64,000 nucleotides of DNA, from NCBI RefSeq assembly GCF_000972495.1, contig NZ_LATM01000008.1, positions 62,293 to 126,292 of the forward strand. The letters run 5' to 3'. The translations under genes were made by a program, and so were the position numbers. The notes under the pieces were generated by a model. The model saw only the letters and a list, made by a program, of their open reading frames with translations. It made no database searches and was not told the DNA's origin. Below, piece after piece: positions 24,091-32,886 of the stretch (position 1 is its first letter; each line of letters starts with the position of its first letter). Origin of the DNA: Hymenobacter terrenus. Its GTDB lineage: Bacteria > Bacteroidota > Bacteroidia > Cytophagales > Hymenobacteraceae.

Positions 24091-25356
24091 ATGTTCATCC
24101 TGCGTTTTGTGTGTTTGCTGGTTTTCCTGAGCTTTTGCGGGGAAACAGGCCGCCCTGCGCATGCCCAGCTTCCCACTGAGGCCTCCCCTTTCCAGTTTCA
24201 GCAAGCCAAGCGGAAGCAAGTCCGGGTGCCTATTGTGCTGCAACGCAACCTCCTGGTAGTACAAGCCATGCTGAACGGGTATGGGCCATTTAACTTCCTA
24301 CTTGATACCGGCGTAGGCACTTCCATTATTACATCGGCAGCACTCGGGGATTCGCTGCACCTGCGTCACGGGCAAAACTACCGGGTAGTGGGCGCGGGCG
24401 GCCTCGACTCAGGGCTGCTGGCTTATCAGACTGATAGCGTGCGCGTCAGCCTACCCGGTGTAGTGGCGCCGGCCATGACATGGCTGGTTCTTTCCGAAGA
24501 CGTGCTGAACCTCTCCGGCTACGTGGGGCTGCCCATTCATGGCATTCTGGGCTCCGAGCTGTTTCGCAGCTTCGTAGTGACGCTGCAGCCCGAACAAGGC
24601 AATATGCTGCTCAACGCCCCCGCCATTTACCGGACTCCTCGCGGTAAAAGATGGGCGACGGTGCCCATTTCCATCGAAAAAGACAAGGCCTACTTCACCG
24701 CCTTGGTGCAACTCACCGATTCGCTCGCCCTGCCCCTCAAGCTGGTGCTCGATACCGGCGCCAGCCACGCGCTATCCATCGAGCTCGATTCTGATTCCCG
24801 CTTGGTGGGGCCCACCCGCCGCCTGCCCTCCGACCTGGGCCGGGGCCTCACGGGCACGGTGCGGGGCTTTTTGGGCCGCGTGGGTTCGGTTCAACTGGGC
24901 CGCTACACCTTGCGGTCGGTACTCACCTCCTTCCCCGACGCGGCCGATGTCCACCACCGCATCGACGTGCCGCGCAATGGCAATGTGGGCTATGAGTTGC
25001 TCAAGCGCTTTTCGCTCGTCATCGACTACCCCCACCAGCGCCTGCTGCTGCGCCCCAACCTCAGTTTCCGGGAGGCGTTTGAGCACGACATGAGCGGGCT
25101 GGACCTGCTCGCCGCCGGGCCCGACTTCCGGCGCTACCTGATTCTGCGCGTCGAGCCCAACTCGCCGGCGGCCATCGCGGGCCTGGAGCCGAACGAGGAG
25201 CTACTCAGCATTAATTTCATTCCCGTCAGCGCGCTTTCCCTCACCCAACTCGGCCGCATGATGCACTCCGAAGATGGCCGGGTGCTGCTGATGGTGCTGC
25301 GGCGGCCCAACGGCGACCTGCACACCGCCACCGTCCGCCTCAAGCGGCAAATCTGA
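24091..25356 (+). CDS. Secreted retropepsin-like aspartyl protease with PDZ domain
   Basis: A 421-residue exported protein with two retropepsin-like half-domains. The signal peptide is MFILRFVCLLVFLSFCGETG. The ATG is preferred over a TTG five codons upstream. Each half carries an aspartyl-protease motif: FLLDTGVGTSII (about 71-82) and LVLDTGASHAL (about 219-229). The two together could form one active site, as in pepsin. The C-terminal 90 residues (RYLILRVEPNSPAAIAGLEP to the end) form a PDZ domain with the usual GL.P.D/E..L block. Many Bacteroidota encode such proteins with unknown substrates. It is followed after 61 bases by DUF423. Confidence 0.88.
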   Translation: MFILRFVCLLVFLSFCGETGRPAHAQLPTEASPFQFQQAKRKQVRVPIVLQRNLLVVQAMLNGYGPFNFLLDTGVGTSIITSAALGDSLHLRHGQNYRVVGAGGLDSGLLAYQTDSVRVSLPGVVAPAMTWLVLSEDVLNLSGYVGLPIHGILGSELFRSFVVTLQPEQGNMLLNAPAIYRTPRGKRWATVPISIEKDKAYFTALVQLTDSLALPLKLVLDTGASHALSIELDSDSRLVGPTRRLPSDLGRGLTGTVRGFLGRVGSVQLGRYTLRSVLTSFPDAADVHHRIDVPRNGNVGYELLKRFSLVIDYPHQRLLLRPNLSFREAFEHDMSGLDLLAAGPDFRRYLILRVEPNSPAAIAGLEPNEELLSINFIPVSALSLTQLGRMMHSEDGRVLLMVLRRPNGDLHTATVRLKRQI

Positions 25357-25417
25357 GCGCCAACCCGCGCCACCAGCCGTACCTTCGCCCCCGGTTTCAA
25401 CTCTTGCCTGATTCTCT

Positions 25418-25795
25418 ATGACTGCTCGACTTTTGCTTCAACTCGCGGCCCTGCTCGGTGGGCTCGGCGTCGCCATTGGGGCTTTCGGGGCCCACGCCCT
25501 GCACGACACCCTGGTAAAAGCCGGCCGCCTCGACACCTTTGAGACGGCCGTACGGTACCAGTTTTATCACGTTTTAGCCTTGGTGGCTGTCGGCGTGCTG
25601 TGGACCGCCCGCCCCGAGCTGCGCACCCTGGGCACCACCGGCTGGCTCTGGCTGGGTGGCATCATCGTTTTCAGCGGCTCGCTCTACACGCTGTGTTTCA
25701 CAGGCATTACCAAGCTGGGCGCAGTAGCTCCAATTGGCGGGCTACTGCTAATGGCCGGCTGGCTCAGCCTGATACTGGCCGTTCGGGAACTGTAG
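25418..25795 (+). CDS. DUF423 membrane protein (YgdD family)
   Basis: A small inner-membrane protein of 125 residues with four transmembrane helices and unknown function. The family signature is clear: LLGGLGVAIGAFGAHALHDT (about 12-31), then FETAVRYQFYHVLALVAVGV and IVFSGSLYTLCFTGITKLGA, ending APIGGLLLMAGWLSLILAV. The length is typical. TACCTTCG, a near-match promoter box, lies about 30 bases upstream of the ATG, so it may be transcribed on its own. Confidence 0.93.
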   Translation: MTARLLLQLAALLGGLGVAIGAFGAHALHDTLVKAGRLDTFETAVRYQFYHVLALVAVGVLWTARPELRTLGTTGWLWLGGIIVFSGSLYTLCFTGITKLGAVAPIGGLLLMAGWLSLILAVREL

Positions 25796-25845
25796 CTTAT
25801 TGCCTGTAGCCTGATATCAGTTAATGTGCTGGAATTAAACAGCCT

Positions 25846-25939
25846 GTCCTGTTAAGCGAAGTTGGAGCATCTCGCGTGCCACCACTACTCCAATTGTGCA
25901 ATGATGCGCGCAAGATGCTTTGGCTCTACTCAAGTGGTT
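25846..25939. repeat. Hairpin element, family A (degraded copy 2)
   Basis: The left part (25846-25888) follows the family A arm and loop start with several substitutions, ending AGCATCTCGCG, GCCACCACTA. The right part (from about 25906) is a weaker inverse, AAGATGCTTTGGCTC. It shares the loop start CCACCACTA with copy 1 two kilobases away, so both descend from the same element and not only from a shared hairpin. Confidence 0.65.
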
Positions 25940-26031
25940 ATTTTTACTCGACCACTTAAAACTAAGAAATCAGGAGGCTAGCTCGTGTTAACTAAATGCT
26001 GGACTCAACGCTGGCTCCTGGCTACGTACAA

Positions 26032-26075
26032 AACGGAAAAGGGCCGCTCGCATACGCGAGCGGCCCTTTTCCGTT
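26032..26075 (-). terminator. Terminator of the DUF1573 gene
   Basis: A very strong stem: AACGGAAAAGGGCCGCTCGC pairs with its exact inverse around the loop ATAC. It lies 19 bases after the DUF1573 stop codon on the minus strand. The A- and T-rich outer part allows function in both directions, useful because the DUF423 gene converges on it. Confidence 0.9.
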
Positions 26076-26094
26076 GGTCAAGGGCTGTAGCAGC

Positions 26095-26622
26095 TTACTT
26101 GACTTTGGCTTTGATCTTGGTGTCGCCGTTTTTCTCTTTGATTTTTTTACCGTTGTCTTGTACCATCGCGGCAGGAGCTTCTGCTTTCGCACCGGCAGCA
26201 GCGGTAGCTGACGCTTCTTTTACTTCGCCCACCAATGAAACGGTGGTGCTACCAGCCGTAGCGTTCGACTCGATGGTCAGCACTTTGTTCTGCATGCCCA
26301 TTTTGCCGGCAGAGTTGAAGTGAGCGGCAATGGTACCGGTTTTGCCGGGCAATACCGGGTCTTTGGTCCACTCGGGGGTGGTGCAGCCGCAGCTCACGCC
26401 AATGTTAGAAATTACGAGGGGAGCAGTGCCCGTATTCTTGAATTTGAAGGTATGGTCGACGGTACCACCCTGAACCACAGAGCCAAAGTCGTACTTCACC
26501 TCTTCGAACGTGATGGCGGGGCCAGCCGTCGGGCCAGCTGGTTTAGCCGGCTGCGTAGCCTGGGCCTGGGCAGTGTAAGCGGCAGCAGTCAGGCTCAGAG
26601 CAAGGAGCAAGGTTTTTTTCAT
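26095..26622 (-). CDS. DUF1573 secreted protein
   Basis: A 175-residue exported protein with one DUF1573 immunoglobulin-like domain, common in Bacteroidota and of unknown function. The signal peptide is MKKTLLLALSLTAAAYTAQA. The domain starts at ITFEEVKYDFGSVVQGG (about 38-54). It carries the hallmark GVSCGCTTPEW (about 79-89), with two cysteines, and ends near TTVSLVGEV. The C-terminal 30 residues are Lys/Ala-rich and probably unstructured. It is monocistronic, with its own terminator and a 239-base upstream gap that is AT-rich. Confidence 0.92.
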   Translation of the reverse strand: MKKTLLLALSLTAAAYTAQAQATQPAKPAGPTAGPAITFEEVKYDFGSVVQGGTVDHTFKFKNTGTAPLVISNIGVSCGCTTPEWTKDPVLPGKTGTIAAHFNSAGKMGMQNKVLTIESNATAGSTTVSLVGEVKEASATAAAGAKAEAPAAMVQDNGKKIKEKNGDTKIKAKVK

Positions 26623-26861
26623 GAAACGGAAATATTAGAAAGATTTAGGAGGGGTTGAGTTTAACAAATTTACTGGTTTTGGCAGCACAGGCAAATTTAT
26701 GACCAAACTAAGCGCCAGCACCTGAAGAGGTGATGAAGCCTATTCAACCCTTCAATTAACATTTAAATTCTTGGGCAGAACTGCAACTGCCCAAATCGGC
26801 AGCATTTTGCTGGCAACAAACAAGTTAATCTAAATCTAGAACAGCCAATAAGTATTCTTTT

Positions 26862-28292
26862 TTACTCCTGCTCCGGTGGCTCGCTGAGGAGCTTGGGCTG
26901 AAAATTCAGCAGAAACAACCGTTCCGACGCTCGGGTAATGGCCGTGTAGAGCCAGCGCGCAAACTCCCCCGCCAGGGGCTCATCTGGCTTCAGAAAGCCG
27001 TGGTCGACGAATACGGCCTGCCACTGCCCGCCCTGGGCTTTGTGGCAAGTGAGGGCGTAGGCAAATTTCACTTGCAGCGCATTTAGGTAAGGGTCTTTGC
27101 GCATTTCCTTGTAGCGCTCGGCCTTGGTTTTGAGGTGGGCATAATCCTCGCTCACGGCCATATACAAGGCATTGTTGCGGTCCGATGGCAGGGCCGGACT
27201 CTCGGTGTGCAGGGTGTCGAGTAGCAGCTTTACCTCTATTTCGGGCTCGTCAGGGTAGTCCACGAGTCGCACTTGGGCTTGGGCGAAATGGAAGCCGTAG
27301 ACCTCCTCGCGCCGGATAATTTTGGATATTTGCAGGAAGTCACCGTTGGCTAAAAAGCCTATTTCGGAGTCTTTGGGCAGCCAGAAATAGTTGTTGCGCA
27401 CCACCATGAGGTAATCGCCGCCTTCGATTTCCTCCTCCGCATCGAACAGCGCCCGTCGAATAAGCTGGTTATACTGGTTGGCGTTGCGATTCGAACGGCA
27501 AATGATGGTGGTATTCTCGTGACCAAAGTTGCGGTAGGCCCAGCGTAGGCCGTCCTCCAGCTTATCGCCGCCCATCTTGAAGATGTCGCCGAAGCCCTTG
27601 GTGTGCAGCTGGATGTTGGGGGCCTCCTCACGGAGTTCCTCGCGCAGCTCTGTAGCATTTACCAAAATGCCTGATTCCTGGGCCTGGCGCATTACCTGGC
27701 GCAGCTCCACGCTGCCCACCGTGGCACGGAAGCGGTGGGCGAGTAGCTCCGGGTCGAGGGCCGGGCTCAGGAGCTGGCCCACCGGCGGTAGCTGCGCGGT
27801 ATCGCCGATGAGCAGGAGCTTATTACTCGTTTTCTCGAAGACAAACCCCATCAAATCATCAAGCAAGCCGCTTTCGCCGAAGGCTTTCTCATCCGAAATC
27901 ATCGAGGCTTCGTCCACGATGTAGAGCATCTGCTCGGTCCGGTTGGGCTGGCGCTGGAAGTTGAGCCGCTCGCTGGGCGAACCGGAGGTCTGACGGTATA
28001 TTTTCTTGTGGATGGTGCTGGCAGGCACCCCCGCGTAGCCAGCCATTACCTTGGCGGCGCGGCCGGTGGGGGCCATCAGCGTGTACTTGCGCTGGAGCTT
28101 GTGCAGCCACTGCACCAAGGCACTGACTACGGTGGTTTTGCCCGTGCCCGCGTAGCCCCGCAGCACGAACACCTTGCGCCCCGGCAGCTGGTCGCGCAGG
28201 AACGCATCGAGCTGCGTGAACAGCTGGGACTGGTCGTCGGTGGGTTCGTAAGGGAAATAGTCGCGGACGGAGGGGGTTCTAAGTTTTAGCAT
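26862..28292 (-). CDS. RecD-like superfamily 1B DNA helicase
   Basis: An ATP-dependent DNA helicase of 476 residues. The Walker A motif is GYAGTGKTT (46-54). Motif Ia is MAPTGRAAKVM, Walker B is YIVDEASMISD, and motif III is LLLIGDTAQLPPVG. The C-terminal UvrD-like part has FAYALTCHKAQGGQWQAVFV and the arginine-finger motif LYTAITRASERL. It lacks the large N-terminal part of RecD2, so it resembles the short Bacteroidota group annotated as ATP-dependent RecD-like helicases (Dda/RecD type). It shares one base with the stop codon upstream (TAATG), suggesting translational coupling with the frameshifted small gene. Confidence 0.93.
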   Translation of the reverse strand: MLKLRTPSVRDYFPYEPTDDQSQLFTQLDAFLRDQLPGRKVFVLRGYAGTGKTTVVSALVQWLHKLQRKYTLMAPTGRAAKVMAGYAGVPASTIHKKIYRQTSGSPSERLNFQRQPNRTEQMLYIVDEASMISDEKAFGESGLLDDLMGFVFEKTSNKLLLIGDTAQLPPVGQLLSPALDPELLAHRFRATVGSVELRQVMRQAQESGILVNATELREELREEAPNIQLHTKGFGDIFKMGGDKLEDGLRWAYRNFGHENTTIICRSNRNANQYNQLIRRALFDAEEEIEGGDYLMVVRNNYFWLPKDSEIGFLANGDFLQISKIIRREEVYGFHFAQAQVRLVDYPDEPEIEVKLLLDTLHTESPALPSDRNNALYMAVSEDYAHLKTKAERYKEMRKDPYLNALQVKFAYALTCHKAQGGQWQAVFVDHGFLKPDEPLAGEFARWLYTAITRASERLFLLNFQPKLLSEPPEQE

Positions 28293-28659
28293 TATTTAAT
28301 TCTATGCAAATCACCATCTATGAAACCGGTGTAAACTGGAATATTATTACCTAAAAACGAAGCCTCGACTTGGCTTGTGTTCAAGCTTCTTTTTAAGAAG
28401 TCCATCACCACTTCTAACACCTCATTCCAGCCTGTTACTTCATCACTATACACGAGTTCTTCTTCTGCCAAGAAATCAGGGGATAAGAAGCCCAATCATC
28501 ATCCATTTCATCATGCTTTTCCGAACCTGCCAAGTAGACTAAATAACCTTCCTCTTCTTCGGATAGCCCAAAACGAAAGGCAACAATTTTCTCACTAGGT
28601 TTTTCAGTTAGGAGAATGGTTTGTAACCACCGTTCCAGGCGCAATTGTATTGAGTTCAT
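28292..28659 (-). pseudogene. Frameshifted small protein, immunity-protein-like
   Basis: Two overlapping minus-strand frames join into one protein of about 122 residues if one T is restored near 28488. The first frame reads from MNSIQLRLERWLQTIL to EMDDDWA. The second continues FLSPDFLAEEELVYSDEV and ends TGFIDGDLHRIK. The joined pattern (a GYLVYLAGS strand, DDDWA, a W-E-V-L-E-V-V-M helix, and a final F-D/I-DGDL) resembles small immunity proteins of polymorphic toxin systems. No toxin gene is near. Codon use is AT-rich, unlike the neighbours. Either it is a recent pseudogene or the base is a sequencing error. The stop overlaps the helicase ATG. Confidence 0.65.
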
Positions 28660-28669
28660 AAATTCCGTT

Positions 28670-29128
28670 TCAAGGAGCTGGCTCAATTACGGCCATGGTA
28701 GCGCTGGCCTTGGCAATCAGCAGGTCATCGCACCACACCTCGGCTTCGCAGAAGTGTAGGCGCCGCCCAGCTTTCAACACCCAACCGATTGCTTTTAATT
28801 TCTGACCGACGCCGGGATTGAGGTAAGAAATTTTTAAATCGGAGGTGACGACGCCGAAATCATCCGGCACGAGGGTGACGGCGGCAAAGCCGGCCACCAA
28901 ATCGGCCATGGTGGCGATGAGGCCGCCGTGGGCAAAGCCGCGCTGCTGCTGATGCTGTTCGGCCATCGCTAGCTCGGCCTCGACGCGACCGGCAGTTATC
29001 GTCGTCAAATCGGCCCCGATGAGGTGCATAAACCGTTGGCGAGTGAGCTTGCGACGAATGCGGGCTTCAAGGTCATTTGCGGCATCAGAAGCAGCTGGTA
29101 AACCGTTGGTTTGTTGGATGGAAGACAC
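28670..29128 (-). CDS. PaaI family hotdog-fold thioesterase
   Basis: A cytoplasmic acyl-CoA thioesterase-type protein of 152 residues. The hotdog signature is present: VEAELAMAEQHQQQRGFAHG (about 49-68), then GLIATMADLVAGFAA. The HGG motif with the following Asp is the usual active-site region. A second conserved block is TSDLKISYLNPGVGQKLKA. The start is a GTG. The N-terminal 30 residues are a variable helix. The stop is 11 bases before the start of the frameshifted small gene, and the helicase follows that, so all three may share a transcript. The substrate is not predictable. Confidence 0.9.
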   Translation of the reverse strand: MSSIQQTNGLPAASDAANDLEARIRRKLTRQRFMHLIGADLTTITAGRVEAELAMAEQHQQQRGFAHGGLIATMADLVAGFAAVTLVPDDFGVVTSDLKISYLNPGVGQKLKAIGWVLKAGRRLHFCEAEVWCDDLLIAKASATMAVIEPAP

Positions 29129-29531
29129 TGAAAGTATTTATGTTTGCTTGAGAGAAAGCGGTATGCTGCCTACTACACCGGCTTTGTACTAACTTGTACT
29201 TTTGAGCAGGTCCGAGAACTTCTTAGTACCCCAGAACTGCTTTCTCAGCAGCTCAGCGCACATCTGCATCCAGAGGGGCAAAGGTACAGGGCTAATATTA
29301 TGACGCGGCAAATTGCAAGGCTGCGCGACGTTCCTAAGCACTTTCTGATGGGCACTTAGCTCCGGGCTTGGAATGCTCCACGTCAGCCTGATAGTATGGC
29401 TTGCGAGCGGAGCACAAATCGTGGATTCACCCAAGTTCTTGTTGTTACTCATTCCTCCAAAAGCCACATGCCTGGCACAACCTTTGTAATTTTAGCCCTC
29501 ACAATTATCCCATTAACCTTTTTTCCCGCTG
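29129..29531. other. 403-base intergenic region
   Basis: This divergent region separates the thioesterase gene (minus) from the DUF2911 gene (plus). Short open frames on both strands have no family resemblance and unlike codon use. TACTTTTG near 29196 and AACCTTTG near 29479 resemble the TAnnTTTG box on the plus strand. The latter is about 45 bases upstream of DUF2911 and is the likelier promoter. Confidence 0.4.
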
Positions 29532-30431
29532 ATGAGCAAGCATTTGCTGAATTTCTCCACTACCCTGGCTACGGCCGTTACGCTGCTGGCCGCTCCGGCT
29601 GCCCATGCTCAAATCACCACTCCCCAGCCCAGTCCTAAAAGCACAGTGACGCAACGCGTAGGTCTGACGGATGTTACCATCGTGTACTCGCGCCCGAGTG
29701 TGAAGGGCCGGCCTATTTTTGGCGATTCGACGACCAAGGCAGTTGTTCCATTTGGGCAGCGCTGGCGCACCGGTGCCAATGCCACTACCAGCATCAAGTT
29801 TTCGGATGATGTGACCGTGGAAGGTAAGAAAGTACCGGCCGGCGAATACGGCATCTACACCATTCCTGGCAAAACGCAGTGGACCGTAGTGCTGAATAAG
29901 GCCCTCAAGCAAGGCTCTGAGGTGAAAGGCTTCAAAAAAGCCGATGATGTAGCTTCTTTCATCGTTAAGCCTTATAAGCTCGGTAGCAAGGTAGAAACCT
30001 TCACCATCGGCTTTGTCGATCTGACCCCGGCCACCGCGAACGTAGCCCTAGAATGGGAGCTGACCGGTGTTAAATTCAAGGTAGTGGCCGATGTGGACAC
30101 CAAGGTAATGGCCCAGATTGACGAGAAAATCACCAAAAGCGCCAGCCCCGCCCCCGTGGACCTAGCCTCAGCCGCGGTGTATTACTTAGACAATAATAAG
30201 GACCTGAAGCAAGCCCTGGCCTGGATAGAAAAAGCCAATGCCGCCGAGCCCACCAAGTTCTGGAACCTGAACACGGAAGCCAAAATCCGCCTCAAAATGA
30301 AAGATTACGCCGGAGCCACAAAAGCGGCCGAAGCGTCGAAAAAAGCCGCCCTCGCCGCCACCCCACCGAATGCCGAGTACGCCAAAATGAACGACGAATT
30401 GGTGGCTGAAGCTAAGAAAATGGGTAAATAG
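29532..30431 (+). CDS. DUF2911 secreted protein
   Basis: A 299-residue exported protein of a family typical of Bacteroidota, function unknown. The signal peptide is MSKHLLNFSTTLATAVTLLA ending AHA. The DUF2911 domain (about 30-195) has SVTQRVGLTDVTIVYSRPS-like strands, then GRPIFGD, VPFGQRWRTGANATTSIKF (about 73-91), PAGEYGIYTIP and a beta-strand-rich second half. The last 80 residues are helical and Ala/Lys-rich, with a TPR-like pair of helices (QALAWIEKANA, DYAGATKAAEASKKA). It is monocistronic with its own terminator. Confidence 0.92.
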   Translation: MSKHLLNFSTTLATAVTLLAAPAAHAQITTPQPSPKSTVTQRVGLTDVTIVYSRPSVKGRPIFGDSTTKAVVPFGQRWRTGANATTSIKFSDDVTVEGKKVPAGEYGIYTIPGKTQWTVVLNKALKQGSEVKGFKKADDVASFIVKPYKLGSKVETFTIGFVDLTPATANVALEWELTGVKFKVVADVDTKVMAQIDEKITKSASPAPVDLASAAVYYLDNNKDLKQALAWIEKANAAEPTKFWNLNTEAKIRLKMKDYAGATKAAEASKKAALAATPPNAEYAKMNDELVAEAKKMGK

Positions 30432-30517
30432 CCCGGCACCTATCACTGCGAGTTAAGCGCGGCCATTGGATATAGTTAAGCCAAGGGATTGCTGCAAGCC
30501 TCGGCTTGTTTACTTTA

Positions 30518-30553
30518 AACGGCTCCGTCCTATTGGTCGGAGCCGTTTTTTTT
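30518..30553 (+). terminator. Terminator of the DUF2911 gene
   Basis: A ten-base perfect stem, AACGGCTCCG and CGGAGCCGTT, with a ten-base loop and a run of eight T residues. It lies 86 bases after the DUF2911 stop. Confidence 0.9.
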
Positions 30554-30661
30554 GGAATCTATGTCCAAGTCGTCCGGCTACCTTCCCTTTTGGCTTCGCG
30601 CCTCAAGCAAATTGGGGCCTGCCCCGTAGGGTCACGCAAGGTTCCCGACCCGCTCCATTGG

Positions 30662-31315
30662 TTACGCCTCCACAGCATCGGCTCTAGCAGGCCGGGGCCG
30701 GCCTAACAGCCCGAACAAGAACGTGAGGGCGACCACTAGCCACAGCGAGAACCAGACGTCGCTTAGGTAGTGCGCGCCCAGCACCAGCCGCCCCAGCCCA
30801 ATAAGGCCCGGCAGGACTAGCAACGGCCCCTGCCAGCGCGGAAATGCCACGGCCAGGGGCAGAAACAGGCTGAAATAAATGGCAGTGTGCGCGGATGGAA
30901 AAGAATCGTTGTGCGGCCCCGTTGCCCACAGACCCGAGCCGGTATAGCCCGCGCCGAACTGCACTTCCGGCCGGAGCCGGTGCACCACGCCCTTCAGCAC
31001 CTTGGCCAGCACCATGCTGAACTCATGCGTGAGCAGGAGCACAAGGAAGATGGTCGCACCGCGTTTTTTCAGAGCGTAGCGGCCAATTGCGAAGGCCAGC
31101 CCCAATGCCAAAAAGATGATGGGCAAGCCCAGCACATGTGTCATCAGCGCATTGTGAATGGCATCGGCGCGGGCCGTGAGCGGGCCGAAGAATGGCACTG
31201 CCCAGCCAAAATGCTGGTGAATGAACGAAGCCAGGGGCTGGTCGAACCAGAAGATGAGCAAGGCACAGGCCGGCAGCGAGAGGGCCGTGAAGCGCAAGAA
31301 CTGACGGAGCGTCAT
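30662..31315 (-). CDS. PAP2 family phosphatase
   Basis: A membrane phosphatidic-acid/undecaprenyl-diphosphate phosphatase-type enzyme. The three PAP2 motifs are present: KGVVHRLRP (K-x6-RP), SFPSAHT (PSGH-like with Ala) and GRLVLGAHYLSDV (SR-x5-H-x3-D-like, with Gly in place of Ser). Six hydrophobic segments are visible. The frame is open to 31396 and contains several ATGs. The one giving TLRQFLRFTALSLPACALLI right after the start is chosen because a membrane helix follows at once, but any upstream one is possible. The substrate could be undecaprenyl diphosphate or a lipid phosphate. It lies 106 bases after the aspartate kinase gene on the same strand. Confidence 0.88.
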   Translation of the reverse strand: MTLRQFLRFTALSLPACALLIFWFDQPLASFIHQHFGWAVPFFGPLTARADAIHNALMTHVLGLPIIFLALGLAFAIGRYALKKRGATIFLVLLLTHEFSMVLAKVLKGVVHRLRPEVQFGAGYTGSGLWATGPHNDSFPSAHTAIYFSLFLPLAVAFPRWQGPLLVLPGLIGLGRLVLGAHYLSDVWFSLWLVVALTFLFGLLGRPRPARADAVEA

Positions 31316-31421
31316 CAAATAAGTATGCATCAAAAAGCCCGTAACATCATACTGAGGATGGGAGACCATCACGCTGAAAAGACCGTCCTGCTGCACTTAA
31401 GCATATTAATCTCCCCTCTCG

Positions 31422-32798
31422 TTATCCCAGCGCCTTATTCAGGGCGATGATGGAGTCCTCGTACTGTTCGCGGCTGACGATGAGCTGAATGTTCACCTTG
31501 CGCAGGGTGAAGCCGGCACTGAGGATGTTGATGCCTTCGTCGGCCAGCGCGCCGGCGGCGCGGGCCAGCAGACCGGGCTCGTCGATGTTGGAGCCGATGA
31601 GGCAGACCATGGCCGCGTTCTCGACGGTCACCTTTTCGTATCGGGCTTCCAGCGCGGCCACCAGCTCCGCCTTGAGGTCTTTCTCCCAGATAAGCAACGT
31701 GATGCTATTAGCACTGGTGGCTTTAAAAATGTAGCTGATGTCGAGGTCGTAGAAGGCCTGCATCAGATGTAAGTCGAAGCCCACGGTGCCCACCATCAGG
31801 GGGTCGTAAACGTCAATAAGCACTACCCTATCGGTGCCGGTGATGACTTCGACGTGCTTTTTGGTCGATACATAGTCGCGGGTGATGAGCGTGCCGGGAT
31901 GCTCGGGCTCGAAGGTGTTTTTGATGCGCAGGTCGATGGCATTTATTTCGAGCGGCTTCGAAGCCTTGGGGTGAATGGCCTCCATGCCGACGTCGGCCAG
32001 CTGGTCGGCCACGTCGTAGTTGGTGAAGCCGACCGGGCGGCACTGGTCGAGGCCCACCAGCTGCGGGTCGGCGGAACAGAGGTGGTACTCCTTATGAATA
32101 ACGGCCTCCTGGGGCCGCACGGCCACCGCAATCTTGCTGAAAGTGACTTCGGAATAGCCCCGGTCGAATTCGCGCATGATGCCCTCGGTGCCCTTGGTGT
32201 AGCCGGTGGCAATGCAGATGGTCCGGGTAAAATCAATGCCGGCAAAGGCCTGCTTAATGCGCTCGTCAATCGTTAGCGCTTCCGCATCGTCGAACCCGCT
32301 GAGGTCGACGAGGGTGGCATTCACGCCCCGGTTTTGCAGGATATTAACGGAGTTGAAAGCCGAGTGCGCTTCGCCGATGGAGGCCAGGATTTCGCGGGCC
32401 GCCTGGAGGATGTTGGCACTATTGACATAGCCCGACGCCAGCACGTTGGTGAGGCTTTCGAGGTAAGTTTGGGCCTGATTGATGCGCTGCTGAATGGCGG
32501 CGTCGGCCACGGCCAGGTCGAGGCCCAGGGGCTCGTAGGTTTTGTTCAGGGCCTTGAGTTTGGTGGCCACGTCTTGCAGCGCCTGCCGAAACTCCCGGTA
32601 CTGGGTGATGTGGTGATAGACGCCGGGAGCCCCTGTTTTCTTGTTTTCGAGCAGCCAGTTGGTGACGTTGGCGTAGGCGGAAACCACGAAAATGCGGTTG
32701 TATAGCTCCGCGCCCTGGCGGTTGTGGAAGATGATGTTCTGGAGGACATCGGCGAAGGCGGTCATGGAAGTACCGCCGATTTTTTCTACTGTGAGCAT
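31422..32798 (-). CDS. Aspartate kinase with C-terminal ACT domains
   Basis: Phosphorylates aspartate, the first step toward lysine, threonine and methionine. The protein has 458 residues. The N-terminus is LTVEKIGGTSM, in which the usual KFGGTSV is KIGGTSM. The catalytic domain ends with a regulatory segment STKKHVEVITGTDRVVLIDV and two ACT domains (about 305-380 and 380-458, the second starting MVCLIGSNIDEPGLLARAAG). The VEKIGGTSM start and overall pattern remind me of the specialised aspartokinase group found in ectoine clusters, but no ect genes are here. The kinase call is firm. The subgroup is inference. Confidence 0.9.
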   Translation of the reverse strand: MLTVEKIGGTSMTAFADVLQNIIFHNRQGAELYNRIFVVSAYANVTNWLLENKKTGAPGVYHHITQYREFRQALQDVATKLKALNKTYEPLGLDLAVADAAIQQRINQAQTYLESLTNVLASGYVNSANILQAAREILASIGEAHSAFNSVNILQNRGVNATLVDLSGFDDAEALTIDERIKQAFAGIDFTRTICIATGYTKGTEGIMREFDRGYSEVTFSKIAVAVRPQEAVIHKEYHLCSADPQLVGLDQCRPVGFTNYDVADQLADVGMEAIHPKASKPLEINAIDLRIKNTFEPEHPGTLITRDYVSTKKHVEVITGTDRVVLIDVYDPLMVGTVGFDLHLMQAFYDLDISYIFKATSANSITLLIWEKDLKAELVAALEARYEKVTVENAAMVCLIGSNIDEPGLLARAAGALADEGINILSAGFTLRKVNIQLIVSREQYEDSIIALNKALG

Positions 32799-32810
32799 GT
32801 GCGAACGTAC

Positions 32811-32840
32811 GCCTCACCCCCGGCCCCCGAGAGGAGGAAC
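32811..32840. repeat. GC-rich dispersed motif, family D (copy 1)
   Basis: The sequence GCCTCACCCCCGGCCCCCGA is followed by GAGGAGGAACC. Inverted, it parallels the motif at 57651-57683, which reads CTCTCC..GGAGAGGG then GGGGGTGAGGC. It lies between the aspartate kinase and Uma2 genes. Confidence 0.45.
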
Positions 32841-32886
32841 CGAGTAGGCGCAGGGAATTAATTGAATTGGAGCCGGGCGTGAGGCG

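Noticed and set aside
29144..29359. Short plus-strand frame in the gap before DUF2911
   Set aside because: No motif, atypical codons and no support from neighbours.
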